Of a stretch of 64,000 bases of DNA, positions 23,003 to 34,116 are shown piece after piece; the stretch's first letter is position 1; the number at the start of each line of letters is the position of its first letter. The notes below the pieces were generated by a model, which worked only from the letters and a program-made list of their open reading frames with translations, was not told where the DNA came from and ran no database searches. The DNA is taken from positions 17,229,387 through 17,293,386 of the forward strand of contig OY829651.1 in assembly GCA_963691815.1 (NCBI GenBank). Direction: 5' to 3'. The translations under genes were made by a program, and so were the position numbers. The stretch is from Echiichthys vipera. Its lineage: Eukaryota > Chordata > Actinopteri > Perciformes > Trachinidae.

Positions 23003-23162
23003 CTGGGGCGGCAGTGGCTCAGGCCATAGGTGACTTGGCTGGGAACCGGAGGGTTGCTGGTTTGAGTCCCTGTGTGGACCATGAATGTAGCGTGGACTGG
23101 TGGCCAAGGTGCTGTTGAGCAAGGCACCGAACCCCCAACTACTCAGGCAGCCCCCCTTCTCT
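23003..23162 (+). mobile_element. tRNA-derived SINE
   Basis: Begins GGGGCGGCAGTGGCTCAGGC with an A-box-like stretch (GTGGCTCAGGC). A B-box-like GGTTTGAGTCCC lies about 50 bases later. The body then reads CAAGGTGCTGTTGAGCAAGG, typical of teleost tRNA-headed SINEs. It has diverged from its tRNA parent and is not a functional tRNA gene. Confidence 0.8.
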
Positions 23163-24210
23163 AACACCTCTCAATTAATTGCATGTATATAGGAATTCTT
23201 CTTCTATAGGGGTTTTCACACTGCACTTAGCCCCAGGATAAGGGAGATGTTTGCCTGGCACTAAGAAAGCGTTCACACTGGCACATTCAAAGTGGCCAAA
23301 CTCAATTTAGCCTGAATGTGAATCATATAGGTGTAATATGATCATCAATCTGAGCATTATTGTTTATTAAACAAAGACGATATACATTACATGTATTGCA
23401 CCAGATATAGCTAAAAGCTAAAGAGCAAAATTCAACACTGTTATTCAAACATTCACAGGCTAAAGACGGCGACAGGTTTCCCCGCAGGCTCTTCATATCA
23501 CAGTCATGTAGATGAATATATATATATATAGTATATATAAACATTAAGTCATAAGCTTTGAAAAGTATGGTGGACAAAGGCCACTTCATCATTTCAGATA
23601 AAATTCAAACGTATTAAAAAATACTGTCATTTATGTCAAACAACTCTAAAGGTGCGTTCACAGGTGGATGTGCTGTCGTGTAACCCAAACACGGAGCCCA
23701 CATCTGCTCATTTATCCTGTAGTCACATTGTACCACATCTGCAGCTAAGCGTAAACAGGTTCACATTGATTATCAAAAGCTGCAAGAATAGTTTTGAAAC
23801 TGAACCCATGTACTGCACATACTGTACTAATTGTGCAGATAACGTAGATAATGATCTGGCATTTTAATGACAAAGGCTAAAAGTAAGTGTCGACAATATA
23901 AAATCAGAATATACATTGATTTGATTACATTTTTGATTGAACTTTCATGGTTGTATTTCTTGTAGGTTGGGGTACTGTTTGAGTAATTAGTTTAAATGAC
24001 AGTTGTTGTATGTCAGTGTGACAGGTGACGAATAGGTAACGAAATATACATTCACACAAGAAAATAGTACAGATTTCTTGTTGTTTTTGTTAGTAGGAGT
24101 ATGATTGTGTGTGTGAAAGTGTGTTGTTTACGTGTGTCATATATGAATAACTGTGACCAACTGGATGTGCAGGTATGTGTGAGGATGCAGTGAACTATTA
24201 ACACAGGCAC
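23163..24210. other. AT-rich intergenic region
   Basis: No coding exon is supported. A short TA tract lies at 23518-23538. Otherwise low-complexity AT-rich sequence leads up to the tandem duplication. Confidence 0.5.
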
Positions 24211-24586
24211 TTAAGCGACAGTCTTCTTGTACTTATTCGCTGATTACCAATCTTCTTGGGGTCTCAATTAGTGTGATGAACATCGTTTTATCAGTGCATA
24301 TCGCGCATTAGTAAACAACCAGTTCCAACCTGGAATTCTAACAGAGTAGATGATTCACCGTCATCTGCGATATTTTGTGACCTACTGCAAAAGCAAATCA
24401 ATTTGGTTATTAATACATTTCTTACTGGAATTACAGATACTGAAGTGTGAAGCTGAGTGCAGATGTAGGTATTGAAGACTTTTAGGGTTAGTGCCTCTAG
24501 GTGGTGTAAGATCCACATGGGATATCCTGTAAGGAACTATCTGTTTCTTTCACAGGGTAGGTGTACTGCAGTAAAATCCCTTCTCA

Positions 24587-26483
24587 TTATTGTATAGAAG
24601 GTTGAGATAAGTTTGTCGTTGTGTCGCTCGGTGGTGACTGGATGTGCTGGACAATGATCTGTTGAAGACAAGGAGGTGGTATATGTCAGAGTAGAGGACA
24701 ACAAGAAGGCAAAAACATGATGCCAGACACACAGCTAATGAATAATATCATCACATGTCGTTGTTTTAGGTCGGTTGTGGCAAAGAATATTTCATTTTCT
24801 TGTATTGGAAATTGTATAACCATGATTGTATAGTTGCATTACTGTTTTTTTAGATGAAGTAACAATGAAAAATATTTCACCTGAGTCTGCGTGGATTTCA
24901 GAGCTAAACGTGCGACGGCACACAAGAAGATGAGAAGCACCGACACACAGAGAGACGAAGTGAACAAAATGCCTTCAATCCCAGAAAGCTGGTCCTAAAG
25001 CAAGAGGAAGTGAAAGAGAAGTCATTGATACGCGGTAAAAATGTGTCCATTAGCTTAAATTATACATGCTGTAACTCACCACTCTCTCATATGCACCTTC
25101 ACCATTGTAGCGTGCTCTGGACCTAAGGTAGCCATAGTCTGCAAAGAGGTATATCCTGTAGCCAACAGAGACCACGATGCCCAAGAGTGAAACCACATAC
25201 ATAGCCAAAGACACAGTCACCTGGAAAAGATATGTTTTATATGATTAGGTGAGTTATTGGAAAAAGAAAGAGAGACTGAGGGCAACACTAAAACTAGATC
25301 ATAAAATCCCATTATATACCCACCATCCTCTTGGACGGATGCATCCCAGTGTAGATGGACAGGATTCCACAGACAAGAAACTAAAAACAAAAAAAAGATC
25401 TGCATACATGAATAACCACGTACGACTTTCTCCAGCCTTCTTTACATGTTTTTTTCCTTTATCATCATGGCGGTTTAAGTTAAAGCTCTTCTGTACTGGA
25501 GTGGAAAGCGGAAAATACTTTAAAAAAAAAAGAAAAAAAGATAATTAATGCCAAATTCAATTCAATTTTATTTATAGTGCCAAATCATAACAAAAATACT
25601 CAGTCTACCTAATGCCCAGCATTTGTTCGATAAGTATAAGGCTACAGCACGCAGCCGGTTAGCTTAGCTTAGCATAAAGACTGGAAACAAGGGGAAAGAG
25701 CTAGCCTGGCTATGTCCAAAAGCTAACGAACACTTCCTCTATAAAGCTCCTTCATTAACATGTTATATCGTGTTTGTTTAATACGTACAATTGTCGAGGT
25801 ATGTAAACCATAATTCAAAGTTTTTGTGCTGGGATTATTTCTTGGCTAGGAGTAGCCTAGTTGCCAGGCAACCAGTGAAGTTACTTCTCCCAGCCAGGAA
25901 AAGCACCTGTGATGTCAGTTTTTGTACTAATCAAACACACAGGATTTAACAAGTCACCTTTAGAGATGCTGGTATTGAGCCATATTTACTGTACATACAT
26001 GAGTCATATTTCCCTAAGAAAGCATATAAGCATATCTAAGGAGCCGCTCTGATAGCGTGCACTGTAACTTTGAAGACAAGTGGCATGTGCCAAATGTTAT
26101 GTGGTCTACCAGAGCTCCCTGCCAGAAGGGAATGTAGATTCTACATGAAGTGTTGGCACTTTCTTGGGCCAGCAGAAATCCCATCAGGAGCTCTGCACAG
26201 CCAAAGATCAGAAGGACAATCTGGAGAGGAGAAGCGGAAAGATGGATGGATTCAAGTACAGACAGTAGAATAACAGTTTTCAGCTACTCTTTGTCTATAC
26301 ATCAGTTCATTTAACTGTCATCTCTGTGGCCCTGATTGTCTGATGTGTTACCCCGAGACTTCTGGGCTCTCTTTGGACAAAGCGATGCAGAGGTTTGCCT
26401 GACATCAGCAGCGACTGGTCTGCCGCCTGTGTCCCATCCTTTCCTGTTGTTCTCAGTCTAGTTGTTGACTCAGTTCCCTCCAT
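24587..26483 (-). CDS. MS4A-like four-transmembrane protein, copy 1
   Basis: Six coding exons: 26483-26352, 26220-26110, 25380-25324, 25220-25080, 24994-24881, 24658-24587. All junctions are phase 0 and give 208 codons plus stop. Four hydrophobic segments lie at about residues 45-62, 74-93, 101-121 and 156-179; both tails are polar and predicted cytosolic. The IPFWQGALF motif around TM2 and the one-exon-per-membrane-segment layout fit the MS4A (CD20/FcERI-beta) family, whose members modulate receptor signalling or calcium entry. The start is the ATG at 26483; a GTG two codons earlier is not needed. The C-terminal exon reads IIVQHIQSPPSDTTTNLSQPSIQ. TMEM176 is a related alternative. The exact orthologue is not assignable by eye. 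Confidence 0.85.
25525..25980. repeat. Insertion unique to MS4A-like copy 1 intron 2
   Basis: This block is missing from the aligned position in copy 2. It starts with the complement of the dispersed 'attgaattgaa...ggcactataaat' repeat (25554-25590), also seen at 46715 and 52380. It then has GGTTAGCTTAGCTTAGCATA, a widespread teleost repeat. It is probably a composite of mobile-element remnants. Confidence 0.65.
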
Positions 26484-27193
26484 TGCCACACTGTGTTAGG
26501 TCGTAGGAGGAGGAAGAAGAATTAATTAAACAAATCAGATCTAAGGAGGCAGAATTAGTTCAGATGCCTGCTGCATGCAAGAGAGAAAAATCAGTCTCAA
26601 AGGGTAAAGAGAAAAGTACAAACACATATAGTGACCCACCTTGTTTTGGTTTCTCATGCAGAGAAGCAGCGTGAGTGATAACGGGAAGGGAATGTTGTGG
26701 GCGGAAAGAGGAAGTGGGGAAATTGTAGAGTTTTGCTTTTTTTCATTAAGGGGAGGAGCTGAACACTTTGTTGGCAAGTTGCAGGCTGAGGCTGTTCCTC
26801 AGTACAATTTTCACTCTGTCATCAAACCAAGTTCAAATCTCACGGAGATCTGTGTGCAAACCCAGGGACAGGAAGACAACTGCATCAAATGCTCACGATA
26901 ACAGAATTGAACTCTACAGTATTTGTATAAAGTCTGCAGATTAAATCTTCTCTTGCAGTGGTGATGTCAATAATCTAATGTCAGTTTTTGCAGGTGGATG
27001 TGGACATGAGTAGGGCTGCAACTAAAGATGCCATTATCAATTCATCTGCTGATTATTTAATAAATTAGTTGATTATATATAAATTCATATTGATCACTCA
27101 TCAGAATAGTTGCCGTTTATTTACCTACTGATTGATTTAATTAGTTAATAGACTGATCATTTCATATTTGATGCCTCCAAACATACGACGCAC

Positions 27194-28487
27194 AACAGGC
27201 TGTAGGGTGGGGGTCCACCAGGGCGACACTGGACAGTCGCTCGAGAAGGTCGCTTTACCACCGCGGTGAAGTTGGCTTTATGTTGGCTATTCGACGGATG
27301 TTCACTCCGGTTCCAGCCGCGACTTCACTGAGGTTTGCCCGGTGTTGGCAGCAGGAGATCGGCCCCAGGGCCGCGCGCTAAGTCGCTGGAAACTGATTTA
27401 GGGACCGTCCTTAAATTACTTACAAAAAATAAATGAATACAAAATGACTGCATTTTTTTCAATAACTTCCACATCATGTGACCCAATGACTCCAAACGAG
27501 TCTCACAATGTATAACTAAAGTGAACACATAAGACACATCCATTTTTATGGTTTTATGGCATTGGTAAGTTGTCAATGACACAATTACATCAACACATTC
27601 ATAAAAATAATCATTTTGAGATAGTAGTCTAAATATATGTTGATAATGTGTTAAAATACCATCTTATATGATAATAAGCAGTATGATCGCATGACACATG
27701 CATAGACTGGGACAAACTTAAAATATAATCCTTATTTGATTTATTCATGAGATATAGATATCTCAACATTTCTGTAATTTTTCTATATTTGATCAAAGAA
27801 AGATCTGAGTCGTTTCAAATAAAACCATTTATTTACAGATTTATAGAATTGAGGTTATTACACAATATACACTCAATTTAGTAGCTGTTTCAAAAATTAG
27901 CCTGTTTTTTTCTCAGATCTGATAAGGTCTCTGTGAGCTCTCGCAGGGTCATAAAACAGAGTTTTACAGGTTTGCTTTGAGTCTTTTCTTTTAGTCTTCA
28001 GGAAAGCAGGGGGTCTCACAAATTAGTTATACTGACTGATTTTCTTCACTCTCTAAAGAGCTTCAGTTCCTCTCAAAGGTCAAAGGGTCATGAGAGTGAA
28101 AAAGGGAGGGCGAGATCATATGAGGCCAAAGACAGAGAGGGCCAGAGAGAGAGAGAGAGGCCTAGGTCAGTTTTGATAAGGCAAAGGATCAGACTGGCAT
28201 TAGGGATTGTCATCGGAATAGTGTCCCCTTTCTTTGATGACGATATAAAGGGCAATATTTCCAACAACATTACAAGCTGAAATATAGGCCACTCTACCTG
28301 GAATGAAGACAGTCCACTCTTTGGTACTTCTGGCTTTGTTAGACTGCGCTGCGTGTATCATGGCTTGTCAACAAATACAGGTGTATCCCCTTATCATGTA
28401 ACCACAGCAACTTTTACGACAGTAGTCGAAGAAAATACTGTCTCCCAGCTATAGGGGGAGCCTGTGAGCAAATCCTACATGTTGCTT
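27194..28487. other. Spacer between the two MS4A-like copies
   Basis: Single-copy relative to the duplication. A GC-rich island at about 27200-27410 differs in composition from the AT-rich surroundings but has no supported exon. A GA run lies at about 28146-28160. The last 150 bases (from about 28340) resemble a dispersed teleost repeat. Confidence 0.45.
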
Positions 28488-28895
28488 TTAAGCGACAGTC
28501 TTCTTGTACTTATTCGCTGATTACCAATCTTCTTGGGGTCTCAATTAGTGTGATGAACATCGTTTTATCAGTGCATATCGCGCATTAGTAAACAACCAGT
28601 TCCAACCTGGAATTCTAACAGAGTAGATGATTCACCGTCATCTGCGATATTTTGTGACCTACTGCAAAAGCAAATCAATTTGGTTATTAATGCATTTCTT
28701 ACTGGAGTTACAGATACTGAAGTGTGAAGCTGAGTGCAGATGTAGGTATTGAAGATTTTTAGGGTTAGTGCCTCTAGGTGGTGTAAGATCCACATGGGAT
28801 ATCCTGTAAGGAACTATCTGTTTCTTTCAAAGGGTAGGTGTACTGCAGTAGAATCCCTTCTCATTATTATATAATAATATTTCAGAAGGTTGAGA

Positions 28896-31856
28896 TTAGT
28901 TTGTCGTTGTGTCGCTCGGTGGTGACTGGATGTGCTGGACAATGATCTGTTGAAGACAAGGAGGTGGTATATATCAGAGTAGAGGACAACAAGAAGGCAA
29001 GAACATGATGCCAGACACACAGATAATAATAATAATAATATCATCATCATCATCTCATCTTCAACTGCTTATCCGAGGTTGGGTCGTGGGTGCAGCAGCT
29101 CTAGCAGGGGACCCCAAACTTCCCTTCCCGGGACACATTAACCAGCTCTAACTGGTGTCTGGAACACCTCCCTACGGCCAATGGTGCGGTAGAGTGACTT
29201 CAACACCGCCCCCGTACTCCGATTCTCCAGCCAAACTCACGCTCCATCGTCCCCTCACTCGTGAACATGATCCCGAGGAACTTGAACTCCTTCACTTGGG
29301 GTAAGGACTCATTCCCTACCTGGAGTAACCAATCCACCGGTTTCCTGCTGAGAGCCATGGCCTCAGATTTAGAGGTGCTGATCCTCATCACACTCAGCTG
29401 AGAACCGATCCAGTGAGTGCTGAAGGTCACTGACCGACGATGCCATCAGGACCACATCATCTGCAAAAAGCAGAGACGAGGTCCTCAGCCCACCGAACTG
29501 CAACCCCTCCCCACCTTGACTACGCCCTGATATCCTGTCCAAGAAAATCACAAACAGGATTGGTGACAAAGCGCACCCCTGGCGGAGGCCAACCCCCACT
29601 GGGAATGAATCCGACTTACTGCCGAGGATCTGGACACAGCTCTCGCTTTGGGTGTACAGAGATTGGATGGCCCACAGAAGTGACCCCCTCACCCCATACT
29701 CCCGCAGCACCTCCCATAGTTTCTCCCGGGGGACCCGGTCATATGCCTTCTCCAGATCCACAAAACACATGTAGACTGGATGGGCATACTCCCAGGGCCA
29801 CTCCAGGATCCTTGCGAGAGTAAACAGATGGTCCATTGTTCCAGGTCCAGGACGGAATCTGCATTTTTCCTCTTCAATCTGAGGTTCGACTATAGAACAA
29901 ACCCTTCTTTCCAGTACCTCGGAGTAGACTTTACCAGGGAGGCTGAGTAGTGTGATACCCCTGTAATTGGCACACACCCTCTGGTCCCCCTTTTTAAATA
30001 GGGGAACCACCACCGGTCTGCCACTCCCTTGGCACTGTCCCAGACATCCATGCAATGTTGAAAACATTCAAAATACACATTTATCTCTAATCTCAGTGGG
30101 AAAGGCCGGATTTAGATGAAGTAACAATGAAAAATACTTTACCTGAGTCTGCGTGGATTTCAGAGCATTACGCACAACAGCACACAAGAAGATGAGAAGC
30201 ACCAAAACACAGAGAGACGAAGTGAACAAAATGCCTTCAATCCCATAGAGCTGGTTCTAAAGCAAGAGGAGGTGAAAGAGAAGTCATTGATACACAGTAA
30301 AAATGTGTCCATTAGTCTAAATTATACATGCTGTAACTCACCACTCTCTCAAAGGCCCCATCATCCCTATGGTATGATCTGTACCAAGGGTAGATATAGT
30401 CTGCAAAGAGGTATATCCTGTAGCCACCAGAGACCAATATTCCAAAGAGTGAAACCACATACATAGCCAAAGACACAGTCACCTGGAAAATACATGTTTA
30501 ATAAGATTAGGTGAGTTATTGGAACAAGAAAGAGAGACTGAGGGTGACTAAATGAAGTTAAACACTAAAACTAGATCATAAAATCCCATTATATACCCAC
30601 CAGCCTCTTGGATGGATGCACCCCAGTGTAGATGGACAGGATTCCACAGACAAGAAACTTAAAACAAAAACAAAAACAACTCACATTTTTTCCTTTGTCA
30701 TTCACCACATACATTGATGAGAACAGTTGGAACGTCAAGTATTCAGACCCCTTTAAATTTGTCATTCTTTGTTCCCCAAATTTTCAGCCATTTTTAAAAA
30801 AATCATTAAATTTGATTTTTTTTCCTCATTAATGTACACAAAGCACATTACGCCCAGCTCTAGGAAGAGTTATGGTCGTCCCAAACTTATTCCATTTAAA
30901 GATTATGGAGGTCACTGTGCTCTTAGTAACCTGAAGTGCAGCAGATATTTTTTTTTTTTGTAACCTCGGCATGGTTCTCATTTGCTCTGACATGCACTGT
31001 GAGCTGAAAGGTCTTTTATAGACAGGTGTGTTCCTTTAGTTATCAAGTTCAGTCAATTTAATTAAACCCAGCTGGACTCGAACCATCTAAAGGATGATCA
31101 GAAGAAATGGACCTGAGCTAAATATATGAGTGTCACAGCAAAGAGTCTAAATACTTATGACCATGTGATGTCAAAATGGGGTGCTGTGTTTACGTTAATG
31201 AGGAAAAAATCAACTTAAATGATTTTAGCAAATGGCTGCAAATAATTCAATTAAATGAAATTAAGGGGGAAAAATTCAAGGGGGTCTGAATACTTTCCAA
31301 AGTAGCTAAAGCTCTTCTGTTCTGGAGCGGAAAGCTGAAATTACTTGGGGGGGAATATTTACTGTACATACATGAGTCATATTTCCCCAAGAAAGCAAAT
31401 AAGCATATCTAAGGAGCCGCTCTGATAGCGTGCACTGTAACTTTGAAGACAAGTGGCATGTGCCAAATGTTATGTGGTCTACCAGAGCTCCCTGCCAGAA
31501 GGGAATGTAGATTCTACATGAAGTGTTGGCACTTTCTTGGGCCAGCAGAAATCCCATCAGGAGCTCTGCACAGCCAAAGATCAGAAGGACAATCTGGAGA
31601 GGAGAAGCAGAAAGATGGATGGATTCAAGTACAGACAGTAGAATAACAGTTTTCAGCTACTCTTTGTGTATACATCAGTTCATTTAACTGTCATCTCTGT
31701 GGCCCTGATTGTCTGATGTGTTACCCCAAGACTTCTGGGCTCTCTTTGGACAAAGCGATGCAGAGGTTTGCCTGACATCAGCAGCGACTGGTCTGCCGCC
31801 TGTGTCCCATCCTTTCCTGTTGTTCTCAGTCTAGTTGTTGACTCAGTTCCCTCCAT
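28896..31856 (-). CDS. MS4A-like four-transmembrane protein, copy 2
   Basis: Exons 31856-31725, 31593-31483, 30657-30601, 30482-30342, 30256-30143 and 28946-28896 keep phase 0 and give 201 codons plus stop. Exons 1-2 encode the same 81 residues as copy 1. Exon 3 differs at 2 of 19 residues, exon 5 at 5 of 38, but exon 4 differs at 14 of 47. Eleven of those 14 cluster in the extracellular loop after TM3: YIYPWYRSYHRDDGAF replaces YGYLRSRARYNGEGAY. In the last exon, TTA of copy 1 is TAA, removing 7 C-terminal residues. All splice sites are intact despite the inserted LINE and MITE, so the gene looks functional. Function is inferred as for copy 1. Confidence 0.85.
29045..30105 (-). mobile_element. 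5'-truncated, frameshifted LINE fragment
   Basis: Minus-strand reverse transcriptase remnant in intron 5 of MS4A-like copy 2. Visible motifs, in order: NYRGITLLSLPGKVY, FVDLEKAYDRVPREKLW, GLRQGCALSPILFVIF and LLFADDVVLMAS, all typical of non-LTR retrotransposons. The frame breaks near 29400; the downstream part (STSKSEAM, PQVKEFKFLGIMFTSEGTM) lies in another frame. The endonuclease and most of the 5' end are missing. The 3' end reads GACCCAACCTCGGATAAGC (complement), then a GATG-type simple repeat. The clade (Rex1, L2 or RTE type) cannot be fixed by eye. The element is not competent to move. Confidence 0.88.
30737..31298. mobile_element. Tc1-type non-autonomous element (MITE)
   Basis: About 560 bases bounded by inverted ends: AAGTATTCAGACCCCTTTAA on the left and the complement AAAGTATTCAGACCCCCTTG on the right. 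This end sequence is typical of fish Tc1-like transposons. The interior has no intact transposase. It lies in intron 2 of MS4A-like copy 2 and is absent at the matching site of copy 1, so it arrived after the duplication or was lost from copy 1. Confidence 0.82.
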
Positions 31857-32563
31857 TGCCACACTGTGTTAGGTCGTAGGAGGAAGAAGAATTAATTTAA
31901 CAAATCAGATCTAAGGAGGCAGAATTAGTTCAGATGCCTGCTGCATGCAAGAGAGAAAAAGCAGTCTCAAAGGGTAAAGAGAAAAGTACAAACACATATA
32001 GTGACCCACCTTGTTTTGGTTTCTCATGCAGAGAAGCAGCGTGAGTGATAACGGGAAGGGAATGTTGTGGGCGGAAAGAGGAAGTGGGGAAATTGTAGAG
32101 TTTTGCTTTTTTTCATTAAGGGGAGGAGTTTAAAACTTTGTTGGTAAGTTGCAGGCTGAGGCTGTTCCTCAGTGAAATTTTCACTCTGTCCTCAAACCAA
32201 GTTCAAATCTCACTGAGATCTGTGTGCAAACCCAGGGACAGGAAGACAACTGCATCAAATGCTCACAATAACAGAATTGAACTCTACAGTATTTGTATAA
32301 AGTCTGCAGATTAAATCTTCTCTTGCAGTGGTGATGTCAATAATCTAATGTCAGTTTTTGCAGGTGGATGTGGACATGAGTAGGGCTGCAACTAAAGATG
32401 CCATTATCAATTAATCTGCTGATTATTTAATAAATTAGTCGATTATACATCAATCAATATTGATCAATCATCAGAATAGTTGCCGTTTATTTACCTACTG
32501 ATTGATTTAATTAGTTAATAGACTGATCATTTCATGTTTGATGCCTCCAAACATACGACGCAC

Positions 32564-33723
32564 TAAAAAGATTCACTCTAAAAGTGTTGATATTTATTTA
32601 TTTATAATTTATTTCATAAATGTACACTCATTCATGACAATGCATTATTGGCACACAAAAACACGATACTTCTCTTTTACAGTTGGTCATAAACCCAGCC
32701 TTTGTCTTCAGTCCCTCAAGTGATTTAATCTTTAAATACATAAAAATACCATTGATAACACTGCAGATGGTAACATAAAAATATCAGTAGATCATACAAA
32801 GGGTATTAAAAATGTCTTTAAATATAACACTGTTTGTACAATATTACAGATTGCAAGAAGTAAACAAACAGTCCTACACTCAGGTGTGTCCTCATGCGGC
32901 CCTCAGCATCTGATACCTAACCACGAGGCACACTTTAGTGTCTGTATGAGATGGAACAGGCTTTCAGAGCAACTGCTTAACTGCGGTGCTGAGATGATGT
33001 AGTATAGGAGTGAGAAAGTCTGCGTAGGAAGGAGGTCATGGTGGATAGATCAAAGAAACACAAGGAATTTCACCGAGGAGACTTGTTTGTGTCTTGTGTG
33101 GTAACCATGGACTGAATATACAAATTTTTTTTTTTTTTTTTTAAATCGACGTAGCCTCTCCATTTAGGTCTGTTCTCTCAACTCGATCCAATCGTACTCG
33201 CCTATGGGAGTCGCTGTCTTGTCAGACTTTGATTCTGCCTCATTCCCCTTTACCAAAAAAGGGCATTGATGTGACGTTCGGGAGAGGGAGATACATCCAT
33301 CTGACTGACGTAGACCATCGAGTGAGGGCCAGAGGCAAGCTTTCACTCAGGAGCCCCTCATTATTCATAAACTTACACCTCCAATAAAACAAAAACTAGT
33401 CTGTTACAAAAAAATCCACCCCCTCAGTGTTGTCATGGAGATATGACCTATACATACAGACTAGAATGTTTTTTTTGTACCAGGCCTTAAATAGGTTTAA
33501 TTATGCCGAGAAACCGGCCTATTTAACATGGGGGTCAATGAGAAATTGCTCTATTATGAAACCTGCCCCTAGTGGCCACTCTACCAACTGCAATTTTTGC
33601 CACTTCCTTATTGGATCAACCAGGAAATCGCTGTGGTTGGGGCTTGGTGAAAGTTACATACGTGAGTTAACTTACTCATCGTTGCCGTCCTGCGGAAACC
33701 CTGTATCTTCATATTTTGTCATT
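32564..33723. other. Intergenic, no supported gene
   Basis: Lies between the MS4A-like duplication and the tmco6 3' end. A T-rich run occurs at 33127-33142. A 60-codon minus-strand open frame at 33164-33346 has no clear splice or promoter context. AATAAA signals on the minus strand near 32594-32612 could end a long tmco6 3' UTR. Confidence 0.4.
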
Positions 33724-33729
33724 TTATTT
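33724..33729 (-). terminator. tmco6: Possible tmco6 polyadenylation signal
   Basis: TTTATT on the plus strand gives AATAAA about 390 bases after the tmco6 stop codon. It is chosen because it is the nearest such motif noticed; this is not proven. Confidence 0.4.
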
Positions 33730-34116
33730 TTTCTTCAGAAATCAGTGCTATTGGTCATTCTTTACGTCTCTGTGTGGGTTTTTATAAAGATTTAACGATT
33801 TACAATCATTAAAACACAAACCACAACCATTTCCTAAACCTAACCAACTAGTTTTGTTGTATATACCTAACCCTACCCTGCCTTTTTAAAAATGACACCA
33901 AAGAGGTCCTGACCAAGGATCCCAGGGTGTGTCGAGTTGGGACCTCACGGTATCGATGACACAATGTGTCACCCCAAAGGTGTTATTTTGATGCCTCTCT
34001 GTTGCTTCAGGAACATGAGATGTTGTCTACCTGCAACACAAAAGATGATATCAACCAGTTTTTAAAATTCTGCATTTGTGCAAATTTATCAAACAAAGCA
34101 AACTGCACCGAAGTCT

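Larger units (their letters stand above)
24211..27193. repeat. Tandem segmental duplication, copy 1
   Basis: The segment from TTAAGCGACAG to ACATACGACGCAC is repeated at 28488-32563 in the same orientation. It contains one whole MS4A-like gene from 3' UTR to upstream sequence. Exons, introns and flanks are nearly identical to copy 2 over long runs. It lacks the LINE and the MITE of copy 2 but has its own insertion at about 25525-25980. Confidence 0.92.
28488..32563. repeat. Tandem segmental duplication, copy 2
   Basis: Same order and orientation as 24211-27193. It is about 1.1 kb longer because of a LINE fragment in intron 5 and a Tc1-type MITE in intron 2, and it lacks the copy 1 intron 2 insertion. 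The upstream half (about 31350-32450) is almost identical to copy 1. Confidence 0.92.

Noticed and set aside
23003..23162. tRNA gene
   Set aside because: A- and B-box-like sequences are present, but no full cloverleaf or acceptor stem forms. The body matches a SINE instead.
29440..29823. 127-codon plus-strand Pro-rich frame
   Set aside because: It is antisense to the LINE reverse transcriptase remnant.
33164..33346. 60-codon minus-strand frame past the tmco6 stop codon
   Set aside because: It has mixed, protein-like composition, but there are no matching splice sites or linked exons, and it may lie in a long 3' UTR.
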